DNA of 64,000 nucleotides, from positions 1 to 64,000 of the forward strand of contig JAKQQP010000385.1 in assembly GCA_029564115.1 (NCBI GenBank), in the 5' to 3' direction. This document shows positions 9,766 through 18,515 of the stretch, in pieces. The stretch comes from Candidatus Rifleibacteriota bacterium. Its GTDB lineage: Bacteria > Riflebacteria > Ozemobacteria > Ozemobacterales > Ozemobacteraceae. Position 1 is the stretch's first letter. Each line of letters begins with the position of its first letter. The notes beneath the pieces are model-generated. The model searched no databases and had not been told where the DNA came from. It worked only from the letters and a program-made list of their open reading frames with translations. Both the position numbers and the translations under genes were made by a program.

Positions 9766-12700
9766 TTATTCTTCATCATCGGATTCTTCTTCATCTTCGT
9801 CGTCGGCATCTTCACCAGACAATTCTGCAGTGAGAAGATCGTCTTCATTTTCATCAGTGTTTTCTTCCGTCCAGTCTTCTTCGGTTTCGGCAACCATTAT
9901 GCGTTCGCCGCCTTCATCGATAGAGACTTCCTGGGCATCTTTCTTCAGGTCGACCTGCAGGCCAAGGCTCTGAAGCTCAGAAACGACAACCTTGAATGAT
10001 TCAGGAATGCCGGGTTTCATGATTGTCTTGCCCTTGATGATCGTTTCGTAAACCTGAACACGGCCTTCCACGTCATCCGATTTAACGGTAAGGATTTCCT
10101 GGAGAACGTGAGCGGCACCGTAAGCTTCGAGCGCCCAGACTTCCATTTCCCCGAAGCGCTGACCACCGAATTGGGCCTTACCACCAAGAGGCTGCTGGGT
10201 AACGAGGCTGTACGGGCCTGTCGAGCGGGCATGCATCTTGTCGTCTACAAGGTGAGCCAGCTTGAGGATGTAAATGATACCGACCATGATCTTCTTATGG
10301 AAAGGCTCGCCGCTTCTGCCGTCATAAAGAGTGGCTTTACCCTGCACATCGACGAGTTTGAGTGGGTCGACGTCATAAGTGTCTTTGAGCTGCTGCATGA
10401 CGAATTCTTCATTCTTCATTTCTTTGCCATCGATCATGCGGCCTTTGTTGAATACCGAGGTGGCATAGCGGCGGTTCTGCTTTTCTGCTGCCCAGCCAAG
10501 GTGGGTTTCGAGAACCTGACCGACGTTCATACGAGAAGGAACGCCGAGCGGATTCAGAATGATGTCGATCGAGCGACCATCGGCCAGATAAGGCATGTCT
10601 TCAACCGGAACGATTCTTGAGATAACACCCTTGTTACCATGGCGACCGGCCATTTTGTCACCAACGGTGATTTTGCGCTTCTGGGCGACAAATACGCGCA
10701 CCAGTTTGTTAACGCCATACTGCAGTTCATCGCCGTTGTCTCTTGAGAAGACCATAACGTCGACGATCTTACCTTTTTCGCCGTGGGGAACAGTAAGCGA
10801 AGTATTGCGGACTTCGCGGGCCTTTTCACCGAAGATGGCGCGCAACAGTTTGTCTTCTGCGGTAAGTTCGGTTTCACCCTTCGGGGTTACTTTGCCAACG
10901 AGAATGTCACCGGCTTCGACTTCGGCACCAATTCTGATGATACCGTTTTCGTCGAGGTTGCGCAGAGCGTCTTCACCGACATTGGGGATGTCACGGGTGA
11001 TTTCTTCGGGCCCCAGCTTGGTATCGCGGGCATCGATTTCGTATTCTTCAATGTGAATAGAAGTGTAGACATCATCTTTTACCAGGCGGTCAGAAAGGAT
11101 GATGGAGTCTTCGAAGTTGTAGCCTTCCCAGGACATGAAAGCAACGAGAACGTTGCGACCAAGAGCGAGATCACCGTATGAAGTCGCCGGGCCATCGGCA
11201 AGAACAGTACCGGGCTTCACCTTGTCACCAATCTTGACAATCGGTTTCTGGTTGATACAGGTGCCCTGGTTGGAGCGCATGAATTTCTGCAGGCGATATA
11301 CGTCGATAGATTCCTGCTGCAGGCGGACTTCATCAGTGATGGCCTTGATGCGTGACAGGAAAGTGATATCGAGAGTCTGGCCAGCTTCGATGATGATTTC
11401 ACCGGTAATTTCACCGGTAAGATCGTCGACAATGGTATCCATGATCTTGCGACCCTGAATCTTGCGGAACGATGCTTCGTTGACCGGGATTTTTTCATCG
11501 TCTTTGCGGCGGCTGGCGCGTTTGATTTTGACACATTCGGCATCGACGTAGCAGACAGTTCCGGAACTGCGTGACAGAAGCACGGCGCCAGAATCGTGAG
11601 CCGCACGTGATTCAAGACCGGTGCCGACGAGAGGCGGTTCAGTCTGAATGAGGGGAACGGCCTGGCGTTGCATGTTCGTGCCCATGAGAGCGCGGTTGGC
11701 GTCATCGTGTTCGAGGAACGGAATCAGCGCAGAAGCCACGCTGACCATCTGCAGGGGCGAGAATTTGATATATTCGATTTCAGACTTCGGCAGATAATCG
11801 AATTCATAGTCATCGCTGAAGTACTTTGCCGGGACTGAAGACTGATTTATTCTGCCGTCATCTGTGATGGCGATATCAGGCTGAGCGACCTTGTAACGAT
11901 CTTCGTCGTATGCATCTTTGTATTCCATGTCGCCGTAGTTGATCATGCCGGTTTCGGGGTCAACCTTGCACAGCGGTGTGGTCAAAAAGCCGAATTCATC
12001 GACGCGGGCATAAACAGCAAGACTTGCGATAAGACCGGCGTTCGGGCCTTCAGGAGTTTCAATGGGGCAAATGCGGCCGTCATGAGTCGGGTGAACGTCG
12101 CGAACTTCGAAGCCGGCGCGTTCGCGTTTGAGACCACCCGGCCCGAGGGCTGAAAGTCTGCGTTTGTGAGTCAGTTCGGCCAGAGGGTTGGTCTGATCCA
12201 TGAACTGTGACAGCTGTGAACTGCCGAAAAATTCATCAACAACTGCAGAAACCGGGCGAGTGTTGATCAGCAACTGCGGGGTATAGCTGTCAAGGTCATG
12301 AATTGTCATTCTTTCCTTGATAACGCGTTCCATGCGCGAAAGTGAAATGCGGAATTGATTCTGCAGCAATTCACCACATCTGCGGATACGTCTGTTAGAA
12401 AGATGATCGATATCATCGAGGCGGCCGATACCATTCGACAGGTCGATCAGATAGCGAATTACGCCAACGATATCTTCGATGCAGAGAACTCTGTCTTTTT
12501 TAACCTTAACGGTTTCAATGCCAAGTTCTTTGATGCGATTTACGGTATCTTCATAAATCTCACAACCCTGTTCAACGATTATCTCACCGGTTTTGGTATC
12601 AGTGATAGACTCCCAGGCGGTACGACCAACGAGGTCTACAATGCCGATTTCAACTTCTGAAAGCTTGACTTCAGCACAGACGGGGTTGAACATGATACGA

Positions 12701-13872
12701 TAGCCGCGATTATCTTCGCCGATTCTGATATATGAAGGAATCTGCAGAGCTTCGAGTTTGGCGGCGATATCTTTTTTAATGCGCTTATCGGCTTCGACCA
12801 TCAATTCTTTGGTTGCAGGATTCACGATATCCTTAAAGGCAACCTGCTCAGAGAGACGGTCGATGAGACGCAACTTTTTGTCGACCTTATAGCGACCAAC
12901 ATCGCCAAGATCATATTTTTTCGGGTCAAAAAACAGACTCTTGATAAGATTGCGGGCATTTTCTTCAACGAAGAGATCACCCTGGCGGAGCTTACTGAAA
13001 ATGGCCTTGAGAGAATCTGTGACTGCGCGGTTAACTTTTTCCTGACCTTCGGCGGCACTTACAGCCTGCTTGTCGAACTTCAGCGAGCTGGCGATGGTCT
13101 CGTTGTTATCAAAGAGTTCAAGAATCTTTTCGTCTTCTGCATAACCAAGAGAGCGCAGGAAAGTGGTGATCGGAATTTTGCGTTTGCGATCGAGCCTGAC
13201 GAACACCGCATCTTTCATCAAATCCAGTTCGAATTCCATCCAGGCGCCGCGGTAAGGAACGATCTTGGCAGAATACATTTTTTTGGCGCGATTGAAACTG
13301 TAATACACGCCGGGTGAACGATGCAGCTGACTGACGACGACACGCTCAGCACCATTGATAATGAAAGTTCCGCGCTCTGTCATACAAGGCAGGTTGACCA
13401 GGAAAATTTCCTGTTCTTTAACTTCGCCGGTCTGTTGCATAATCAACTGAACTCTGATGTTCAGGGGAATCGAGTAGGTGAGATCGCGTTTACGGCACTG
13501 ATCAGGGCTGTGTTTAACGCGGAATGGAGTTTCACCGACGAAAGCGATTTCGCATTCTTTTTCGACGAAGCTGCAGTCGTCATACAGGCATTTCTTGCGG
13601 AGCTTGAGCTGCGGACAATTTTTGCACATCGGCAGGCCGAGGCTATAATCGTTATACTCAAGGCAGAGATTTCCTACGTAATCCTGAATCGGGAAAACTT
13701 CTCTGAAAACTTCTTCCAGCCCCTGTTTGTCGCGCCTGCCGGGGTCTTTGCCGGCTTGCAGAAACCATTCAAAAGATTTGAGCTGGATGTCGATGAGGTT
13801 CGGGATGTTTTCAAATAGCCGATCTCTCGCCATCAGATACTTTTTGGCTACAGGCTGTTGCTTTGTCACCAT
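9766..13872 (-). CDS. rpoB: RNA polymerase beta subunit with a cysteine-rich N-terminal insertion
   Basis: RNA polymerase beta subunit, 1368 residues, close to E. coli (1342). The rifampicin region reads [20 protein letters not shown] followed by RRLSALG, keeping the Q, D, H and S residues whose change gives resistance. The C-terminal part has the conserved [13 protein letters not shown] and [20 protein letters not shown]. Residues about 80-126 carry an extra segment with C83, C86, C95, C100, C107 and C126, where most beta subunits have a short loop before [11 protein letters not shown]. The C-terminus is a tail of nearly only D and E. The ATG at 13872 has an AAGGAG site upstream. No rplJ/rplL lies upstream; the next gene is divergent. 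Confidence 0.98.
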   Translation of the reverse strand: MVTKQQPVAKKYLMARDRLFENIPNLIDIQLKSFEWFLQAGKDPGRRDKQGLEEVFREVFPIQDYVGNLCLEYNDYSLGLPMCKNCPQLKLRKKCLYDDCSFVEKECEIAFVGETPFRVKHSPDQCRKRDLTYSIPLNIRVQLIMQQTGEVKEQEIFLVNLPCMTERGTFIINGAERVVVSQLHRSPGVYYSFNRAKKMYSAKIVPYRGAWMEFELDLMKDAVFVRLDRKRKIPITTFLRSLGYAEDEKILELFDNNETIASSLKFDKQAVSAAEGQEKVNRAVTDSLKAIFSKLRQGDLFVEENARNLIKSLFFDPKKYDLGDVGRYKVDKKLRLIDRLSEQVAFKDIVNPATKELMVEADKRIKKDIAAKLEALQIPSYIRIGEDNRGYRIMFNPVCAEVKLSEVEIGIVDLVGRTAWESITDTKTGEIIVEQGCEIYEDTVNRIKELGIETVKVKKDRVLCIEDIVGVIRYLIDLSNGIGRLDDIDHLSNRRIRRCGELLQNQFRISLSRMERVIKERMTIHDLDSYTPQLLINTRPVSAVVDEFFGSSQLSQFMDQTNPLAELTHKRRLSALGPGGLKRERAGFEVRDVHPTHDGRICPIETPEGPNAGLIASLAVYARVDEFGFLTTPLCKVDPETGMINYGDMEYKDAYDEDRYKVAQPDIAITDDGRINQSSVPAKYFSDDYEFDYLPKSEIEYIKFSPLQMVSVASALIPFLEHDDANRALMGTNMQRQAVPLIQTEPPLVGTGLESRAAHDSGAVLLSRSSGTVCYVDAECVKIKRASRRKDDEKIPVNEASFRKIQGRKIMDTIVDDLTGEITGEIIIEAGQTLDITFLSRIKAITDEVRLQQESIDVYRLQKFMRSNQGTCINQKPIVKIGDKVKPGTVLADGPATSYGDLALGRNVLVAFMSWEGYNFEDSIILSDRLVKDDVYTSIHIEEYEIDARDTKLGPEEITRDIPNVGEDALRNLDENGIIRIGAEVEAGDILVGKVTPKGETELTAEDKLLRAIFGEKAREVRNTSLTVPHGEKGKIVDVMVFSRDNGDELQYGVNKLVRVFVAQKRKITVGDKMAGRHGNKGVISRIVPVEDMPYLADGRSIDIILNPLGVPSRMNVGQVLETHLGWAAEKQNRRYATSVFNKGRMIDGKEMKNEEFVMQQLKDTYDVDPLKLVDVQGKATLYDGRSGEPFHKKIMVGIIYILKLAHLVDDKMHARSTGPYSLVTQQPLGGKAQFGGQRFGEMEVWALEAYGAAHVLQEILTVKSDDVEGRVQVYETIIKGKTIMKPGIPESFKVVVSELQSLGLQVDLKKDAQEVSIDEGGERIMVAETEEDWTEENTDENEDDLLTAELSGEDADDEDEEESDDEE

Positions 13873-13934
13873 AATTCTGCCTTGCTCCTTAGATTAGTTA
13901 CATGTTCTGCTGAGTTGACAACAAAACTAAATGG

Positions 13935-13972
13935 AAAAACGGGCATTCTCAACAACGCTTGTGAACACCCGT
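13935..13972 (-). terminator. Terminator-like hairpin in the rpoB leader (possible attenuator)
   Basis: On the minus strand ACGGGTGTTC pairs with GAATGCCCGT (arms near 13963-13972 and 13939-13949, with G-U pairs), extends by several further pairs, and is followed by five T. It lies between the mapped-by-sequence rpoB promoter and the rpoB start, about 65 bases upstream of the ATG, so it can only regulate the rpoBC transcript itself. An alternative antiterminated fold is not identified. Confidence 0.6.
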
Positions 13973-14081
13973 ATTTAGTACGACAAAATAAGATTTCAGA
14001 CTCAGGATTCTGGACAATATAGTTGTTTTTTTCTTTAATCCTGACAATGCCGGCCGATCTCCGAAAACTTAGCAATTTATG

Positions 14082-14146
14082 TACCATTCGCGAAATGGTT
14101 CCGGATTATACCATTCAAAATGGCACGAGTCAACATTTTGTTGACT
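14082..14146. repeat. Palindromic boxes across the rpoB/winged-helix divergent promoter
   Basis: A perfect inverted repeat AGTCAACA-TTT-TGTTGACT occupies 14128-14146 and contains the rpoB -35. Two related shorter palindromes with the sense ACCATTC...AAATGG lie at 14082-14098 and 14110-14123, 28 bases apart, on either side of the rpoB -10. Their placement is that of operators, but no binding protein is known; the adjacent winged-helix protein is a candidate by position only. Confidence 0.6.
14105..14133 (-). promoter_or_regulatory. sigma70-type promoter of rpoBC
   Basis: On the minus strand TTGACT (14128-14133) is 17 bases from TATAAT (14105-14110), predicting a start near 14098 and a leader of about 225 bases. 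The -35 element lies inside a perfect palindrome, and ACCATT/AATGG palindromic boxes flank the -10, suggesting control by a DNA-binding protein. Confidence 0.88.
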
Positions 14147-14171
14147 TTTTCAAAAAAAGATTCTCAATAAA

Positions 14172-14200
14172 TTGATAGTAAAGCCAGGTTGTTGTATAAT
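14172..14200 (+). promoter_or_regulatory. sigma70-type promoter of the winged-helix gene
   Basis: TTGATA (14172-14177), a 17-base spacer and TATAAT (14195-14200). The predicted start, 6-7 bases downstream, coincides with the ATG at 14207, so the transcript is probably leaderless. Confidence 0.85.
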
Positions 14201-14206
14201 CGCCAC

Positions 14207-14899
14207 ATGCAAACCAACATTGAAATTACTCGCGCCTTCATGGAAACCCCGGATGGGGTTCTATCCATTCATCAGATTTCCAAAAAACTCAAGCTGCCCT
14301 ATGGAACGGCGTATAATCGCGTTCATCTGCTGCACGAGTCTGGAATAGTTCAAATTCTGCCACAGGGCAAAGCGAAGCTTTGCGCCTTGAACCCTGACAA
14401 CCCCATGACCGCATGCCTGCTGGCACTTGGCGCAGCACAAACAACCGATCAATTTATAAAAAAACATCAGGATGCCGGCAACTTTCTCAAAAAAATTCGC
14501 CGGGCCGTGCTCGAAAACGCTAGAGACAGCCTTTATGCGGCTATTATCCTTGCTCCCGATTCTTTGAACCTGGCAATTGTGCCGGTCGAACAAGCCCCCC
14601 ACCCTACCACAGAACTTCCTGCCGGCGCCAGCCTGGACTTTTTTTACATCCAGGCCTCGGAAAGCTTTGACGAAACAAGGGTTGAAACAGCCATAAGCTC
14701 ATTGCTGCCGCCAGGCACAGACGTCAGAGTTACCAGTATGACCGTAGACCGCGACACCCTGCTCGGCATGTTCACAGAGAACGAGAACGAAGCCGGGCTG
14801 GCCGCCTATTCAATGCTTCACGAAGGCATGCTGCTTTTTGGCTTTGAAAATTTTTACAACCTCATCCTTGAAGCATTTGCCCGCCGGCTGTCGGCCTGA
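14207..14899 (+). CDS. Winged-helix DNA-binding protein, uncharacterised
   Basis: A 230-residue protein. Residues about 1-70 resemble a winged helix-turn-helix: an N-terminal helix, then LSIHQISKKLKLPYGTAYNR (recognition-helix-like) and a wing around GIVQILPQGKAKLCAL. The remaining 160 residues form an unrecognised alpha/beta domain that could sense a ligand or partner. I chose the ATG at 14207, because an earlier in-frame TTG at 14189 lies inside the promoter and the -10 element predicts transcription starting at this ATG; there is no Shine-Dalgarno, consistent with leaderless translation. It is divergent from rpoB and shares with it a palindrome-bearing control region. A regulator of rpoBC or of itself is inference from position; no regulator family was recognised. 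Confidence 0.8.
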   Translation: MQTNIEITRAFMETPDGVLSIHQISKKLKLPYGTAYNRVHLLHESGIVQILPQGKAKLCALNPDNPMTACLLALGAAQTTDQFIKKHQDAGNFLKKIRRAVLENARDSLYAAIILAPDSLNLAIVPVEQAPHPTTELPAGASLDFFYIQASESFDETRVETAISSLLPPGTDVRVTSMTVDRDTLLGMFTENENEAGLAAYSMLHEGMLLFGFENFYNLILEAFARRLSA

Positions 14900-14923
14900 C
14901 AAAAACACTGAAAGGCATCGACC

Positions 14924-15586
14924 ATGAAAAAATATTTTGCAATGGCGCTGGGCGTTTTGTCTTTGATTTATCCGGCTCACGCTGGCGCACAGACCTTACC
15001 AGCTAACCCCGGTCGCCAGAATTTCGCTCCGACCGCCGGCCCATCCGCCACCAGCACACTGATACCGAGAGTTTCAGCAGTAACCGGTCTGGCTACCGAC
15101 AGTCAGGCATTCAAACTGGTTGAATCGGCAGACAAACTCATCGTAGAGGGGCGGTTTGGCGAAGCCAAAGAAGCCTATCGAACCGCTTTGAGAGTTGAGC
15201 CAATGAATCTTTCGCTCTGGGCTGCATACGACGAAAGCGTCATTTCTGACTACATTGCCAGAAAAAGAAGCGATAAAAGCAATCCGGCCATCGAAAGAGA
15301 CATTTTACCGCTTTTTGCCATCAACAGAGTTGACAGCTATATGGAGCTTGGCACACTGTACGTAGTCGGCAGCGTGCAAAATCTTTCTAAATCGTTGAAA
15401 CAGAAAATTCAGCTCACAGCGAGAATTCTCGACGAAAACAAAAGAGAGCTTCGCAGCGAAACAGGCACTTTACGCAGCTTCGACAAAGCCCTGCTACCAA
15501 ACGAAAGCTCTCTTTTCGAGATTCCCTTCAAGCAACCACCGCCAGGCGCCCGCTCATTCAGAGTCGAGGTCACTGCCTGGGAATGA
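14924..15586 (+). CDS. Secreted TPR-like protein of unknown function
   Basis: A 220-residue protein with a signal peptide (MKKYFAMALGVLSLIYPAHA, cleavage likely after AHAGA). A short Pro/Ser-rich linker follows, then one TPR-like helix pair (AFKLVESADKLIVEGRFGEA and the following helix, about 65-105). The C-terminal half reads like a beta-sandwich: VGSVQNLSKSLKQKIQLTAR, LRSFDKALLPNESSLFEIPF, SFRVEVTAWE. This resembles the FxLyD/DUF3426-type domains that hang on other exported TPR proteins. It starts 24 bases after the winged-helix gene with an AAAGG site, so the two are likely cotranscribed. No function can be named. Confidence 0.75.
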   Translation: MKKYFAMALGVLSLIYPAHAGAQTLPANPGRQNFAPTAGPSATSTLIPRVSAVTGLATDSQAFKLVESADKLIVEGRFGEAKEAYRTALRVEPMNLSLWAAYDESVISDYIARKRSDKSNPAIERDILPLFAINRVDSYMELGTLYVVGSVQNLSKSLKQKIQLTARILDENKRELRSETGTLRSFDKALLPNESSLFEIPFKQPPPGARSFRVEVTAWE

Positions 15587-15593
15587 AAGACGG

Positions 15594-15833
15594 TCAGCTG
15601 TTAGGATCTGAAAGTCTAACCAGAGTGTGTCTGCCATCGAAGATTCTGGCGATGTGAACCATGGCACCGACGAACATTATGTAGCCGATCCAGCGCAGCC
15701 ACGAATTCTCGAACATGTCGACCAGATCTTTCTTGAATTCTTTCATTTCTTCCGGGAAGGCAAACATCAGAACTCCGGTTAATGCGATAAAAGGAAGAGT
15801 AATCATCCAGAAAATTTTTCTAATGAACCACAC
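15594..15833 (-). CDS. Small two-helix membrane protein
   Basis: A 79-residue protein with two hydrophobic segments, about 7-27 (IFWMITLPFIALTGVLMFAF) and 48-64 (WIGYIMFVGAMVHIARI). They are joined by a charged amphipathic stretch EEMKEFKKDLVDMFE. The GTG start at 15831-15833 has GAGGG about 9 bases upstream. It is convergent with the preceding secreted gene, 7 bases away, and faces away from the HEAT operon. No family recognised; codon use is like its neighbours, which supports a real gene. Confidence 0.65.
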   Translation of the reverse strand: MWFIRKIFWMITLPFIALTGVLMFAFPEEMKEFKKDLVDMFENSWLRWIGYIMFVGAMVHIARIFDGRHTLVRLSDPNS

Positions 15834-16058
15834 TTGTTGAACCCTCGCTTATATGATGTTGATTGGCATGACTATAACAAAGTTTATAAAACTTGTAAAT
15901 AAAGTTTAAAAATTGTATTAAATATTGTATCAATAATAAGTTAAAACTTGGCGTATCTGTATATTACTTAGCACTTTATCATGATGAAATCGGTACAGTC
16001 TGTCGATATGATTCTGCAGTCTGTTTGTCCACAAATTATCCGTAAAGGTTCGTGATGC
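15834..16058. other. AT-rich intergenic region between divergent genes
   Basis: 225 bases, strongly AT-rich between 15870 and 15960, with near-repeats of AAAGTTTATAAAACTTG. It must hold promoters for the small membrane protein (minus) and the HEAT operon (plus). I could not find a convincing -35/-10 pair; TATGAT at 16007-16012 is the best -10 candidate for the HEAT operon, without a matching -35. Confidence 0.4.
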
Positions 16059-18515
16059 ATGGGTTGGTTCTCAAGAAAAATCACTGATCCGGCAGAGGCT
16101 TTTGACAGGCTTCTGCAAAAAGATAAAAAAATTTCAGATCAGGCGCGTGATGATTTTGTCGCCAACCTGAATCATAACCTGATCGAATTTTTGCACGAAA
16201 GGTTCGAAGAACAGGATTCAGTCGAAACGCGTCTGAAAATCCTGGAGATTTTTGCGGCCCGTAAAAACAACCTCTCCGAAGAAGACCTCAGACTGATTCT
16301 TACCTTGATAAAATACCCAGAAACACTGTTCAGAGAAACTTTTAAAGAAATTCTGGCCGGAATAACCGAAGAAAATCTTAAAGCCGTCACCGAAGTGCTG
16401 GGCAAAACTCTTGACCCCGATATTCACAGCACGATTCAGCACGGTATCGAAAAATCCGGGATTTTGCGCAAGCTCCTGGAAAAATGGAACAATTATACCG
16501 TCAAAGAGCAAATTCTTTACCTCGATGAGGTCGTGACTCTTCAGAACCCCAAGACCTACCCAATTTTCATGGATATCATGAAAGAAGAGGCCATTGAAGC
16601 GAAAAAAGACGAAAAAAAGGTGCTGCAGGTAGAATTTTCAAAACGGGTCGACAAAATCAAAAACCCCGAATTTCTCGACCTATGCATTCGCGAGCTGCCG
16701 GCAATTGCTCCCAGCATGCGCTATCCTGTATTCAAATGTCTGCAGTCGCACGGCAAGGTCTTTTTTGAAAAGGTTTTTGAGGGGCTGGGTAAAAAAAGCG
16801 AAGGATTCAGACAGCACACTCTTAAACTCATGGAACAGCTTACAGACCCCATGTCATACCAGTATCTGTTCCCCTATCTGCTTGACCCAAGCAGGTCGAT
16901 TCAGCCCGTAGTTGCCGATACGATCAATAAAATTGTTAAAGATTTTTCTGAAGAACTCGAGGGCATGACTCTTGAACACCGCAAAGCCCCAGAAATACAA
17001 GCCCAGATAAAATATTTCACAGACCCCCTCGAAAATAACTTTAACGAGCGCTTCACCCACCATATCAAATTGTTAACTGAATGTCTGCTGCGTCTCGGGC
17101 GCTACGAAGACGACGTCACCCTTCGCAACTTCCCGATGATTTTTAAATACTCGGAAAACTACCTGAAAAGCTTTCTCAAAGGCCTGGAAACACCAGTTCG
17201 AAAGTCTTTGCTGATCAAAGCCTGCTGCTACAAAAACCCGGAAACCGGTAGAACGGCTCTCAAGATTCTCGGCGACCCTACAGAGAATTACATCATTGAA
17301 ACTCTGAACACTCTGCTTCTAGAGCACTTCATGAACATGCCACCGGAAATACAGTCAGAAACCATACAGCTGATGATGGACCCAAGACTGCAGCGATTCG
17401 TCACAGAAGTACTCTACCACCAGGACCCGGCTCTGCGATCACGAATTCTCACAATACTGGGAGAATCAGGTCTACAGAACGTTCTGCAGATTTTGCAGAC
17501 CAAACTGCGTGACCCTGATTACAGTGTAAGAAAAACAATTCTCGATATTCTCGATTTCAAGCATTTTCACAACAATGCCGGTACTGAGATGCTCTTGAAT
17601 CTGCTCAAAGATTCCGACAGCAGTATTGTGCTTCTGACCGTAGACAAACTGAAAAACAGAGATCATCCGCTCATAATTAACAATCTGACTAAGCTGCTGT
17701 CTTCAAAAGTTGAAGAAATAAGAATTGCGGCCCACAATGCCATTGCCCTGGTAACCAGGCGAAAATATCTTACCAGCTTTGACAAAATGAGCGAGGAATC
17801 CAAGCGTGCCATAGGGCTGTCGTTGATAAAGATGGATCCTTCATTCATCGAAGACATAACCAGAGACCTCTCTGCTTCAGATCAAAGAACCCGTATTCTT
17901 GCGGCGAAAATTCTAGAAGTTTTGTGTGACCAGATTCCACCAGAACTGAAAACTCATCTGATTGTTGCAATTCAAGACCCAGACCCGCATGTGCGCTCGG
18001 TTGTAATCATGAGTCTCGGAAAAATCGGTGGGCCATCGGTCGCCAATATGCTCATCGGATTTTTGAAGGATCCTGACGATCGAGTTCGAGCCAACGCTGT
18101 CGAAGCCATGGCCGATGTAGGCGACCTTTCTATGGCCGAAGAAATTCTACCCTGCCTTTATGACGAAAGCAACCGTGTCAGAGCTAACACAATAATGACT
18201 CTCTGGCGCCTTGGTTATTACCAGATATATGAAGCCGTGATCGACATGATGCGGCATCCCGACAAATGGATGCGTGCATCAGCAGCCTTTTCTCTAGGGG
18301 AATTGAAAGACACCAGGTTCTTTCCCATACTTATTCAGGCAATAAGAGATCCTGAAGCGGATGTAAGAAGAAACGTCATAAAAGCCCTCGGGAAAATTGC
18401 CAGTCCATTTGTCCTGGCTCCTTATATCAGACCTTTGCGCTTTGACCCTGACGAAAACGTCCGCAAGGAGGTAATGGCGGTTTTATCGGCAAAACCACCA
18501 GCACCAACCCAATGA
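16059..18515 (+). CDS. HEAT-repeat scaffold protein A
   Basis: An 818-residue soluble protein made of HEAT/armadillo-like helical repeats along most of its length. They are clearest in the C-terminal 350 residues (for example DPDPHVRSVVIMSLGKIGG, DPDDRVRANAVEAMADVGD and DPEADVRRNVIKALGKIAS). There is no signal peptide or membrane helix, so it should be cytoplasmic. The ATG at 16059 has AAAGG about 10 bases upstream. It overlaps the next gene by four bases (ATGA), and that gene is a full-length paralogue: the C-terminal repeat blocks and a middle block (RRKYLTSFDKMSEESKRAIG versus KERYKANFARLTPEVRKLAG) align. Such solenoids are protein-binding scaffolds; no enzymatic residues of the PBS-lyase family were identified. 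Role unknown. Confidence 0.85.
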   Translation: MGWFSRKITDPAEAFDRLLQKDKKISDQARDDFVANLNHNLIEFLHERFEEQDSVETRLKILEIFAARKNNLSEEDLRLILTLIKYPETLFRETFKEILAGITEENLKAVTEVLGKTLDPDIHSTIQHGIEKSGILRKLLEKWNNYTVKEQILYLDEVVTLQNPKTYPIFMDIMKEEAIEAKKDEKKVLQVEFSKRVDKIKNPEFLDLCIRELPAIAPSMRYPVFKCLQSHGKVFFEKVFEGLGKKSEGFRQHTLKLMEQLTDPMSYQYLFPYLLDPSRSIQPVVADTINKIVKDFSEELEGMTLEHRKAPEIQAQIKYFTDPLENNFNERFTHHIKLLTECLLRLGRYEDDVTLRNFPMIFKYSENYLKSFLKGLETPVRKSLLIKACCYKNPETGRTALKILGDPTENYIIETLNTLLLEHFMNMPPEIQSETIQLMMDPRLQRFVTEVLYHQDPALRSRILTILGESGLQNVLQILQTKLRDPDYSVRKTILDILDFKHFHNNAGTEMLLNLLKDSDSSIVLLTVDKLKNRDHPLIINNLTKLLSSKVEEIRIAAHNAIALVTRRKYLTSFDKMSEESKRAIGLSLIKMDPSFIEDITRDLSASDQRTRILAAKILEVLCDQIPPELKTHLIVAIQDPDPHVRSVVIMSLGKIGGPSVANMLIGFLKDPDDRVRANAVEAMADVGDLSMAEEILPCLYDESNRVRANTIMTLWRLGYYQIYEAVIDMMRHPDKWMRASAAFSLGELKDTRFFPILIQAIRDPEADVRRNVIKALGKIASPFVLAPYIRPLRFDPDENVRKEVMAVLSAKPPAPTQ

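Noticed and set aside
13866..14087. A 73-codon frame in the rpoB leader
   Set aside because: It has no ribosome site and no family; the overlap of its stop with the rpoB start is suggestive, so it is mentioned as a possible leader peptide but not called as a gene.
15834..16058. Possible origin or AT-rich regulatory element between the small membrane protein and the HEAT operon
   Set aside because: The stretch is AT-rich but lacks DnaA boxes in a recognisable array, and there is no dnaA or dnaN nearby.
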